Positions 1 to 5,209 are shown, numbered from the stretch's first letter. The stretch is 5,209 nucleotides of DNA from Bacteroidota bacterium (GCA_003973505.1 QNXT01000324.1:1-5209), one strand, 5' to 3'. Numbers and translations are program-made. Notes: generated by a model from the letters alone, not told the origin.

Positions 1-18
1 TTGACTTTTTTATATAAA

Positions 19-113
19 TTTCGATAATTAGCCCATATACTTCCCCAAATATACTCGAATTATCTCGATAGTCCATCGTATATTTGAGTCGTATATGAAC
101 TAATTATCTGAAA
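19..113. repeat. Long imperfect palindrome (95 bp, 29 paired positions)
   Basis: Four arm segments pair in order across a common centre. TTTC 19-22 pairs with GAAA 110-113, GATAATTAG 23-31 with CTAATTATC 100-108, CATATAC 34-40 with GTATATG 91-97, and CAAATATAC 46-54 with GTATATTTG 78-86. They are separated by a one-base bulge (109), a 2x2 mismatch (32-33/98-99) and a 5/4 internal loop (41-45/87-90). The apex is 23 nt (55-77) and contains smaller TCGA repeats. All 29 pairs are Watson-Crick, so the fold is equally possible on either strand. It could be an RNA hairpin, a cruciform, a small non-autonomous mobile element or a protein-binding site. The function is unknown. Confidence 0.75.
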
Positions 114-115
114 CT

Positions 116-130
116 GTGAGCAAAGCTTAC
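116..130 (+). repeat. Small hairpin next to the long palindrome
   Basis: GTGAGC (116-121) pairs with GCTTAC (125-130) around an AAA loop, giving five Watson-Crick pairs and one G-U (118/128). The G-U pair exists only if the plus strand is folded; on the minus strand it would be an A-C mismatch. It begins two bases after the long palindrome ends. It is short enough to be chance. Confidence 0.35.
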
Positions 131-181
131 ATCGAACTCAGGTTATTAAATTGTACAACAAATAATGAGAAGAATAGAGTT

Positions 182-200
182 AGTCATAGTTTATATGACT
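182..200. repeat. 7-bp perfect inverted repeat, 5-nt spacer
   Basis: AGTCATA (182-188) and TATGACT (194-200) are exact reverse complements around GTTTA. A second overlapping dyad, TGAC (196-199) with GTCA (204-207), shares the right arm. It might be an operator or a minor hairpin. No adjacent promoter or gene gives it a role. Confidence 0.35.
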
Positions 201-244
201 TATGTCAATGGGTAGTTTATTATTGAATAGGATCAGTTTCAAAC

Positions 245-289
245 AACAAAAAAACGAAGCGTCATATACTGGCACTTCGTTTTTTTGTT
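245..289 (-). terminator. Rho-independent terminator, bidirectional in form
   Basis: A perfect 15-bp stem is formed by 245-259 (AAC, A7, CGAAG) and 275-289 (CTTCG, T7, GTT). Inside the 15-nt loop, GTCA 261-264 can pair further with TGGC 270-273 (one G-U on the plus strand), separated from the main stem by one C/A mismatch. Read on the minus strand, the CGAAG/CTTCG core is followed by seven U residues. It starts about 15 bp beyond the stop codon of the T9SS cargo gene, so it should end that transcript. The arms are symmetric, with A7 on one side and T7 on the other, so it can also stop plus-strand transcripts entering from the left. Confidence 0.9.
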
Positions 290-304
290 CATTATTATTC
301 GTTT

Positions 305-2200
305 TTATTGAACAATAAACTTCCGACTAAGCACTTGTTGCTTATCACGAATGAGAATAAAGTATAGACCGGAATGTAGTGAAGAAATATCAATAGTATT
401 ACTCCTAGGCTTGCTTAACATTCCTGATTCGATAAGCCGACCAGCTATGCTATAGACTTCGTAAACTACTTGCGTAGATTGAAGTTTGTAATCGACCAAT
501 AGTTTATCCTCTGCCGGTACAGGATATACTTTCATATTATTTTCCACTTTTTTATGGGAATCAATAGCCGAGAAACTACCACCACAAGGTGTACTATCGT
601 TATCGTAATATAATCTAATTTTATCCACATAATATTTCAAAACACTCACATTTTGAAAATTCGATTTTGTGGTATCACGAGCATAAACATAAGCTAAATC
701 AATGCTTTTAACTGCTCCGGCATCTAAATTGAAGGAAGCAATAGAACTTAAGCCTCTACGGTCGTGTGCTAAATGCTGAGGGCTGGTTTGAGGATATCGC
801 TCCGACCAAGTTGTAGAATCGTTGGGATCTCCCGAATATTGATAATTAACAGCCGTTGTTCCTCCATAGCCCCTACCTCCATATGTTAAATGGCTTCCAT
901 CACTCCATTTTGATTGCATAGCATTATAATAATTACTATCAATTTTTGGGTCAGTTTGAGAAGTGTCTCCTCCTGTATTATAAAACGCTATAAAATTACT
1001 CATGCTTTCAGACAGAAAAACAATTCCCTGAGCCGGAGGTGTAAAACCGTAGTTTGGCGCGTGTAAGGTATCAGTGGGGTAAGCATTATATCCATACGCC
1101 AAACTTCTTGTTGAGTCACATCCAATATAATCGTCATTAGGATAACCTATATCAAAATCTGTAAATAAGCCGAAATGAACATTATGATAGTTGGTTGCTG
1201 AACGATTGATAATATCATAATGAACAAAAATAGTATTGTTCAAAGCGGTATCTGAACTACAATTGTAGGCATAGGCTGTTTCGTGAAATTCCAAGCCGAG
1301 GACAGCTCCTCCACTTTCGGTATGAGCATTTCTACTATCGTTGAAAATAATAAAAACTGATTGATCACCCCTTATTTTTGGATAGTCACCATCAGAAGGA
1401 ACATATTTTCCATCATTGTTTTTATCGATATACGGAGCCATTATAGCATTTTGGCCAAGCAATGTATCTCCCACGGCAGGCCAATTGGCTATGGCTTCAG
1501 GAATGACATAACTTGATTGCCAATAGTGGTTCTTATGGTAATCAATCTCTGCCTTGCTTATTTTCCATACACGATTCCATAGTGAGTCGGAATATTGATA
1601 TAGCGTTGTTGTGTCGCATACGGGGCCGTAATAATAGTCGGTACCATTGCTTCGATATGTTTCCGCTGCCAAATGCAGGTTATTAGCTTGATCTAAACCC
1701 CCTATCCAGGGAACACTTGTAAATATCGTTGTTGTGCCTGAGCCTTTGGGTACTTCGAAATGTGATGAACTCGAAAAATCCCAAAAAGCATTTCCAAAAG
1801 GAACAAATGGAGCTGATATATTATTTATGTTCAATGTGTCGGATGTGTGATTGTTATTAATATGGACAATAATATAGCCAATATTAGATATGCCATTATG
1901 ATTATCTTTTAATCTGTAGGCAATTGTATCAATTCCTGAACTGTAATACATATTAATAGCAATGGTACTATTGGAAATAACAATATGCCCACTATTATGA
2001 AGAAAAGTCGCAGTTATAATCACAAAGGGGTCTCCATCGGGATCATAATCGTTCTGTATGGGATTGAAAACATAATTTTGACTTGAATTTACATAGAGGG
2101 TATCGTTTACTGCAACAGGAGGATTATTTGCTGCAAAAAGATTTATTGCGTATAGTGAAATAGCAATAATTGTTAGGGATTTGAGTAGGAAATTTTTCAT
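305..2200 (-). CDS. Secreted T9SS cargo protein with Ig-like domain and type A sorting domain
   Basis: This is a 631-residue extracellular or surface protein. Residues 1-23/24 form a signal peptide: a basic start (MKNFLLK), a hydrophobic core and an LFA-A cleavage region. Residues 27 to about 115 look like a cadherin/Ig-like (Big_9-type) domain, with PPVAVNDT and the calcium-type motif NDYDPDGDP at 50-58. Residues about 127-540 form a large region I do not recognise as an enzyme. It contains an EF-hand/dockerin-like loop (DKNNDG, 259-264) and a DGDYPKIRGDQ motif at 270-280. Residues about 556-631 are a T9SS type A sorting domain: VYPVP at 558-562, then IDISSLHSGLYFI (603-615) and a basic end with RKFIVQ. 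The domain directs export across the outer membrane and is normally cleaved. The ATG at 2198-2200 places the signal peptide at the N terminus and lies about 20 nt from the predicted transcription start. The gene has its own promoter and terminator, so it is probably monocistronic. The ligand or activity is unknown. Confidence 0.9.
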   Translation of the reverse strand: MKNFLLKSLTIIAISLYAINLFAANNPPVAVNDTLYVNSSQNYVFNPIQNDYDPDGDPFVIITATFLHNSGHIVISNSTIAINMYYSSGIDTIAYRLKDNHNGISNIGYIIVHINNNHTSDTLNINNISAPFVPFGNAFWDFSSSSHFEVPKGSGTTTIFTSVPWIGGLDQANNLHLAAETYRSNGTDYYYGPVCDTTTLYQYSDSLWNRVWKISKAEIDYHKNHYWQSSYVIPEAIANWPAVGDTLLGQNAIMAPYIDKNNDGKYVPSDGDYPKIRGDQSVFIIFNDSRNAHTESGGAVLGLEFHETAYAYNCSSDTALNNTIFVHYDIINRSATNYHNVHFGLFTDFDIGYPNDDYIGCDSTRSLAYGYNAYPTDTLHAPNYGFTPPAQGIVFLSESMSNFIAFYNTGGDTSQTDPKIDSNYYNAMQSKWSDGSHLTYGGRGYGGTTAVNYQYSGDPNDSTTWSERYPQTSPQHLAHDRRGLSSIASFNLDAGAVKSIDLAYVYARDTTKSNFQNVSVLKYYVDKIRLYYDNDSTPCGGSFSAIDSHKKVENNMKVYPVPAEDKLLVDYKLQSTQVVYEVYSIAGRLIESGMLSKPRSNTIDISSLHSGLYFILIRDKQQVLSRKFIVQ

Positions 2201-2227
2201 GTTATATGTGTAATTTGTTTAGGTTCA

Positions 2228-2258
2228 CAAATATATGAAAAAGTTCTCTTAGTTCAAA
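2228..2258 (-). promoter_or_regulatory. Bacteroidota-type promoter of the T9SS cargo gene
   Basis: On the minus strand, TTTG (2258-2255) is followed by exactly 19 nt and then TATATTTG (2235-2228). This matches the known Bacteroidota housekeeping consensus of TTTG at -33 and TAnnTTTG at -7. Transcription should start near 2220-2222, giving an A/T-rich leader of about 20 nt before the ATG at 2200. No Shine-Dalgarno sequence is present, as is common in this phylum. It lies in the 73-bp gap after the nadD stop and lets the cargo gene be transcribed independently of the housekeeping genes upstream. Confidence 0.85.
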
Positions 2259-2273
2259 ATGGGAAAATGGGTT

Positions 2274-2864
2274 TTATTTATAAAAATGCATTTCCGTTAA
2301 ATACTTAAACACCTTATCACTTAACAAATATTCCACGCTTTTCCCTTCTTTAATGCTTTTTCGGATAAAGCTGGAAGAGATTTGCATCAATGGAGCTTCC
2401 ACTATTTCCACATGAGGATGTTTGGCTAATTCTGGAATTTTTTCTCCGGGTCGGGGATACACTTTTATGGAATAATTTTCTAAAATATGCTCATAGTTTT
2501 TCCATTTATGCAAACTGGCTAAATTATCGCCACCCATGATAAGTACAAATTCCTTCTCAGGGTATTTCTCCTCCAAAAAAGCAAGTGTATGCACCGTATA
2601 GGAAGGCTGTGAAAGGCCAAACTCTATATTTGAAGCCCAGAGGTTGGGATTGTCCTCCACGGCCAAATTGACCAAGGCATAGCGATGGTGGTCGGCCAAT
2701 AAGGTTGATTTTTTTTTCAAAGGATTATGGGGCGAAATTACAAACCACACTTCGTCCAAATCGGTATGCTCCACCATGTGATTCCCAATTATCAAATGAC
2801 CCACATGAATGGGATTGAAAGAACCAAAAAAAAGACCGGTTTTCTTTGCTGCTTGCGTTGGCAT
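2274..2864 (-). CDS. nadD: Nicotinate-nucleotide adenylyltransferase
   Basis: This cytoplasmic enzyme joins ATP and nicotinate mononucleotide to form deamido-NAD (EC 2.7.7.18), the adenylation step of NAD synthesis. The 196-residue protein has the nucleotidyltransferase signatures in order: GSFNPIHVGH at 14-23, with the ATP-binding HxGH (His20, His23); PHNPLK at 45-50; the substrate-side PSYTVHTL at 87-94; GGDNL at 111-115; RPG at 138-140; and ISSSFIRKSI at 162-171, the family's ISSTxIR motif. The length is normal for NadD and no key residue is missing. The start at 2864 leaves only eight residues before the first strand and lies 2 nt after the gmk stop, with no Shine-Dalgarno sequence, so translation is probably coupled to gmk. 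A run of nine A residues encodes part of Lys50-Lys52 (plus strand 2709-2717), the only oddity. Confidence 0.96.
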   Translation of the reverse strand: MPTQAAKKTGLFFGSFNPIHVGHLIIGNHMVEHTDLDEVWFVISPHNPLKKKSTLLADHHRYALVNLAVEDNPNLWASNIEFGLSQPSYTVHTLAFLEEKYPEKEFVLIMGGDNLASLHKWKNYEHILENYSIKVYPRPGEKIPELAKHPHVEIVEAPLMQISSSFIRKSIKEGKSVEYLLSDKVFKYLTEMHFYK

Positions 2865-2866
2865 AA

Positions 2867-3433
2867 TTAGTTATTTATAAAATTACGAATTTTGTCAATG
2901 GTTTCTTGTACTGCTTTTTGCAGGTCATCATTCACAATCACTACATCAAAATCCTTGGCAAAAGTCATTTCGTGCTCGGCTTTGGCAATGCGCTTATTAA
3001 AACTCTCTTCAGTTTCCGTTCCACGACCTTGAAGTCGTTTTTTAAGCTCCTCAATCGATGGTGGCATTATGAAAATAGCCAAGGCCTCTTCCCCGTAATA
3101 TTTTTTGATATTCAGTCCGCCAACTACATCCACATCAAAAATCACATTATAACCCTGCTGTCGCTTGCTTTCCACCTCCGATTTCAGTGTGCCATAATAC
3201 TGATTTTCATAGACCTCTTCCCATTCCAGAAAATGCTCTTTTTCAATGGATTCTTTGAAATCGTTTACACTGAGAAAGTGGTAATCTTTGGTATGCACCT
3301 CCCCTTCACGTGGCTTACGACTAGTAGCCGAAACCGAAAATGCAAAGGGAATATCGGTTTTCAAAACCTCCTTAACAATAGTGGTTTTACCGGCCCCAGA
3401 GGGTGCAGAGAATATGATTAGTTTTGGTTTCAT
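2867..3433 (-). CDS. gmk: Guanylate kinase
   Basis: This cytoplasmic enzyme phosphorylates GMP or dGMP with ATP to give GDP or dGDP (EC 2.7.4.8), supplying GTP and recycling guanine nucleotides. The 188-residue length is typical. Visible signatures are the P-loop APSGAGKTT at 10-18; the GMP-binding region SVSATSRKPREGE at 33-45, including Arg39 and Arg42; Tyr51 in DYHF; the FLEWEEVYENQYYGT segment at 68-82; the IFDVDVVGG strand at 98-106; and a LID region, LKKRLQGRGTETEESFNKR, around 130-148. It starts 25 bp after the stop of the membrane-protein gene and ends 2 nt before nadD. I see no convincing promoter directly upstream, so it is probably read through from yicC or the membrane gene. All catalytic motifs are intact. 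Confidence 0.97.
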   Translation of the reverse strand: MKPKLIIFSAPSGAGKTTIVKEVLKTDIPFAFSVSATSRKPREGEVHTKDYHFLSVNDFKESIEKEHFLEWEEVYENQYYGTLKSEVESKRQQGYNVIFDVDVVGGLNIKKYYGEEALAIFIMPPSIEELKKRLQGRGTETEESFNKRIAKAEHEMTFAKDFDVVIVNDDLQKAVQETIDKIRNFINN

Positions 3434-3458
3434 TATTTTAGAATAAGAGTATATTTAA

Positions 3459-4958
3459 TCACTTTTGTTGAATTTCCTGTTTAATTTTATCTTTAATAAT
3501 CACATTATCCTTTTCAATGCATATTGAATCCATTCCATAGTATTTTGCCTCCCAATTAAATATCCAAGTACCAGGGCTTTGAATATCAGCAATATCAACA
3601 AAAATAAGCATTTCAGGATGATGTTCCAGAGGTTTTACAATAAGTGTTTTTTTATTGTTTTTTTTGGCATCACTAAAACTCTTATATCGTTTAATCATAT
3701 CTTCATCAAAGGGTTTTGCCTCGAATAATAGAGTGTTGTATGCTTTTAAAATGTTCCCGGAAATTAAGACACTTCCATTTTTCTTTTGAGCAAATTCATA
3801 AGGATTTATAATATAAACTCCGCTAAATACAAACATTAGCATTAATAGAGCAAGGGATGATTTGTAGAAACTACTCATCTCAAAAGTAAATTTACCATAG
3901 TAGTGTTTTTGAAAAACTAAGAGGCTAAATAACCAAAGAAAAGTGAATACAAATGCAGCAATATTAAATATTCGACCTGCGGGTAAACTTATTAATGCAA
4001 TTGTTGATGGTAGAAGGATTAAGTAGGGAATTCCTAAGTTTGCTATAAGAATGATTATGGGATTTATTCTTGGTATTTCAAAAGAAAATAGTTGAGTATT
4101 ATGTATGTATTTATTACTAATTGCAATAAATAGAATACTACCTAGCGTAAAAGTTGGGTTTTGAAAAAGGTAACCCATAAGGTAAATCATGCTCTTCGCT
4201 GCTAAGTAAAGGCCAACTATAAATCCGGAGGAATTAGCAACTTGAAGTCGAACATAATTACCAGGACCAGCAAGCAATATTAATGATGATAGTATTGAAA
4301 GAATTAAAATTATAATATCATATTTAATGAGTTGTTTACTTCTGAGATTTATGTATATATTTAATAATAAGGTTAATATAAATGGTATTATAAATAATTC
4401 AAGGAGACCAATAGCTATTAGTACGATGATTGCATTTATGGTAAGGTAAAAAGTAGGAGATATTCTTTTTTGTTTTTTGAAGAAAATATTTGCAATAAAT
4501 ATTAAAAGAAGCGATAAGCCTAATTGGTATGCGGTGACACTGGGAAACCAATACATAAATTCAAATATATCGGGGATGCTATTAAGTAGGATAGTATAAA
4601 TAACCAACGTGATTAGAACAATTTTACGGTTTGAAATGGTGTTTTTCAATACGGATTTTATAAAAAGAAAAACACTAAATATATTGAAAATTAGTAACAA
4701 TAATAATTCAAAACGTAGTAGGTGAAGTGATTTGTATATTACTGGATCAAAAGCCCCAATAAACATACTGGCATAGCGTCCCGACCAATGTAAATACATA
4801 TCCTTTACAAATGGTAGTACGCCCATTTCGTTTACTTTGGCAGCAAAGAAAAAATCATCGCCCTGAGGATGTACATAGAGCAATAGCGCAAAAAATGGAA
4901 ATATCAAAACCAATAGCCCGGCAATAATTAGATATTCTTGTTTTTTACTTAGATTCAT
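3459..4958 (-). CDS. Polytopic membrane protein, DUF6056-like
   Basis: This 499-residue integral membrane protein has about ten to twelve hydrophobic segments, roughly at 8-28, 84-104, 112-130, 140-160, 170-205, 212-232, 247-265, 299-320, 330-349 and 364-384. A soluble C-terminal tail of about 110 residues follows. After the first segment comes HPQGDDF (30-36) and then HWSGRY (57-62). GPGNYVR follows at 231-237 and LPAGR at 325-329. From memory, this combination (acidic pair in the first loop, W-S/T-GRY, PGN..R) fits DUF6056 proteins. An Asp pair in the first loop also recalls GT-C glycosyltransferases that use lipid-linked sugars, but that role is inference. The ATG at 4958 directly precedes the first membrane segment; upstream is A-rich with no Shine-Dalgarno sequence. 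By eye it is more AT-rich than gmk and nadD. It interrupts the usual yicC-gmk neighbourhood and follows a mobile-looking repeat, suggesting later acquisition. Confidence 0.8.
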   Translation of the reverse strand: MNLSKKQEYLIIAGLLVLIFPFFALLLYVHPQGDDFFFAAKVNEMGVLPFVKDMYLHWSGRYASMFIGAFDPVIYKSLHLLRFELLLLLIFNIFSVFLFIKSVLKNTISNRKIVLITLVIYTILLNSIPDIFEFMYWFPSVTAYQLGLSLLLIFIANIFFKKQKRISPTFYLTINAIIVLIAIGLLELFIIPFILTLLLNIYINLRSKQLIKYDIIILILSILSSLILLAGPGNYVRLQVANSSGFIVGLYLAAKSMIYLMGYLFQNPTFTLGSILFIAISNKYIHNTQLFSFEIPRINPIIILIANLGIPYLILLPSTIALISLPAGRIFNIAAFVFTFLWLFSLLVFQKHYYGKFTFEMSSFYKSSLALLMLMFVFSGVYIINPYEFAQKKNGSVLISGNILKAYNTLLFEAKPFDEDMIKRYKSFSDAKKNNKKTLIVKPLEHHPEMLIFVDIADIQSPGTWIFNWEAKYYGMDSICIEKDNVIIKDKIKQEIQQK

Positions 4959-5017
4959 TTTTCTATTTGGTTTAGTATTTTAAGCTTGTCAGAGATTGTC
5001 AAGGTCGAGGCAGCGGA

Positions 5018-5065
5018 GGATTGTAAAAACGGAGTTTACTTAGGTAAATGAGTATTTTGCAATCC
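5018..5065 (+). repeat. Inner imperfect hairpin of the folded element
   Basis: Positions 5018-5028 (GGATTGTAAAA) pair with 5055-5065 (TTTTGCAATCC) through ten Watson-Crick pairs and one G-U (5024/5059). After a 5x5 internal loop (5029-5033/5050-5054), GTTTAC 5034-5039 pairs with GTAAAT 5044-5049 (one G-U at 5034/5049), closing on a TTAG loop. It is the first arm inside the outer stem of the 134-bp element. Both wobble pairs favour folding of the plus strand. Confidence 0.7.
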
Positions 5066-5073
5066 GACAATAA

Positions 5074-5092
5074 CCTGCCTGCGGTAGGCAGG
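5074..5092. repeat. REP-like GC-rich palindrome
   Basis: CCTGCCT (5074-5080) and AGGCAGG (5086-5092) are exact reverse complements around GCGGT, a 7-bp GC-rich stem in otherwise AT-rich DNA. Palindromes built on CCTGCC/GGCAGG recur as dispersed intergenic repeats in many Bacteroidota genomes, by my recollection. It is not followed by a T-run in either direction, so it is not an intrinsic terminator. It forms the second arm of the 134-bp element and may stabilise the 3' end of the yicC message. Confidence 0.75.
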
Positions 5093-5124
5093 CGATGAGA
5101 TTGACGATTTATGGCAAGATTTTA

Positions 5125-5209
5125 TTATAATATATTTAATGCCTGCTCCTTTATCTTCTCCAACTCATCCTTCATCTGCACCACAATTTGTTGCATATTC
5201 TGCTCATTC
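5125..5209 (-). CDS. yicC: YicC/YloC-family endoribonuclease, C-terminal end only
   Basis: Only the last 27 codons and the TAA stop (5125-5127) are present; the gene continues past the right edge. The visible peptide, ending MKDELEKIKEQALNIL, matches the characteristic C-terminal helix of YicC/YloC proteins (DUF1732 domain), which in E. coli ends with a similar MREQIQNIE-type sequence. YicC is an endoribonuclease implicated in RNA and small-RNA turnover in the cytoplasm. The call is reinforced by context, since yicC commonly sits directly before gmk and nadD in Bacteroidota. Its stop codon abuts the ATTTTA repeat that borders the 134-bp element, so any insertion occurred immediately after the coding sequence. 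With so few residues visible, the family call rests partly on neighbourhood. Confidence 0.72.
   Translation of the reverse strand, partial: NEQNMQQIVVQMKDELEKIKEQALNIL

Larger units (their letters stand above)
1..244. other. Noncoding intergenic region rich in inverted repeats
   Basis: No convincing gene is visible here on either strand. Plus-strand frames close quickly, and the best plus ORF (165-215) has only 16 codons. The minus strand has a short open stretch running off the left edge, starting at an ATG at 74-76, but it lies inside a palindrome and is too short to support. The region is AT-rich and holds a 95-bp imperfect palindrome (19-113), a small hairpin at 116-130 (6 pairs, AAA loop) and a 7-bp inverted repeat at 182-200. 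It is followed by a terminator at 245-289. It is the downstream flank of the T9SS cargo gene. Whether it belongs to a neighbouring gene's untranslated region or to an independent RNA cannot be decided from this window. Confidence 0.6.
4985..5118 (+). repeat. 134-bp folded repeat element (MITE/REP-like) with complementary ends
   Basis: The ends pair over 23 positions: 4985-5007 with 5096-5118 gives 16 Watson-Crick pairs, 4 G-U pairs and 3 mismatches. This outer stem encloses two arms, an imperfect hairpin (5018-5065) and a perfect GC-rich palindrome (5074-5092), making a three-way junction. All G-U pairs form on the plus strand and no A-C mismatches occur, so the plus strand is the one that folds well, opposite to the surrounding genes. 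ATTTTA occurs just outside both ends (4977-4982 and 5119-5124), a possible target duplication, although the sequence is AT-rich. No ORF lies inside. It fills the gap between yicC and the membrane-protein gene. A REP/RAYT-type or other non-autonomous element is my preferred reading; a structured RNA is the alternative. Confidence 0.7.

Noticed and set aside
1..76. Minus-strand open frame starting at an ATG at 74-76 and running off the left edge (25 codons)
   Set aside because: It is too short to distinguish from chance in AT-rich DNA, overlaps the palindrome, and shows no recognisable protein family. Sequence to the left of the window would decide.
165..215. 16-codon plus-strand ORF beginning MRRIEL
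   Set aside because: It has no ribosome-binding signal, no promoter and no conservation evidence, and it overlaps the 182-200 inverted repeat.
2906..3421. 171-codon plus-strand open frame
   Set aside because: It lies entirely opposite gmk, whose motifs are complete. Its translation shows no domain and is rich in Phe, Ile and His, as expected of antisense shadow frames.
3599..3606. TATTTTTG on the minus strand as a -7 box for a gmk promoter inside the membrane-protein gene
   Set aside because: There is no TTTG at the expected distance, and it is about 165 bp from the gmk start in AT-rich coding sequence.
4975..5003. TTGACA with a TAAAAT box on the minus strand upstream of the membrane-protein gene, resembling an E. 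coli sigma-70 promoter
   Set aside because: The spacing is only 14 nt, and Bacteroidota use a different consensus (TTTG / TAnnTTTG). TTGACA also lies within the outer stem of the repeat element.
5074..5092. GC-rich palindrome as an intrinsic terminator of yicC
   Set aside because: No T-run follows the stem in either direction; the minus-strand continuation is TTATTGTCGG.

Overview
The window looks like a chromosomal segment of a member of the Bacteroidota. It is AT-rich, and it encodes a secreted protein with a type IX secretion (T9SS) type A C-terminal sorting domain, a system found essentially only in that phylum. It also carries a textbook Bacteroidota promoter (TTTG, 19 nt, TATATTTG), and the starts I checked have no Shine-Dalgarno sequence. 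All genes I accept lie on the minus strand, so transcription runs from high to low coordinates. I cannot name the genus.

Layout in order of transcription: (1) 5125-5209, the last 27 codons of a YicC/YloC-family endoribonuclease, whose remainder lies beyond the right edge. (2) 4985-5118, a compact 134-bp noncoding element with near-complementary ends, an internal hairpin and a REP-like GC-rich palindrome, flanked by a possible 6-bp direct repeat. (3) 3459-4958, a 499-residue polytopic membrane protein resembling the DUF6056 family. (4) 2867-3433, guanylate kinase (gmk). (5) 2274-2864, nicotinate-nucleotide adenylyltransferase (nadD), starting 2 nt after gmk ends. (6) 305-2200, a secreted 631-residue T9SS cargo protein with its own promoter at 2228-2258 and a strong intrinsic terminator at 245-289. 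(7) 1-244, noncoding, dominated by a long imperfect palindrome (19-113) and two small hairpins.

Functionally, yicC-gmk-nadD is a familiar Bacteroidota housekeeping cluster (RNA turnover, GMP phosphorylation, NAD synthesis). Here the membrane-protein gene and the folded repeat element sit between yicC and gmk, which suggests an insertion into a conserved operon. The T9SS gene is an independent unit downstream. The two most interesting noncoding objects are the 134-bp element, where every non-Watson-Crick base pair is G-U on the plus strand and none is A-C, and the 95-bp palindrome near the left edge. I found no CRISPR array, tRNA, rRNA or transposase gene, and no clear evidence of a new multi-gene system.
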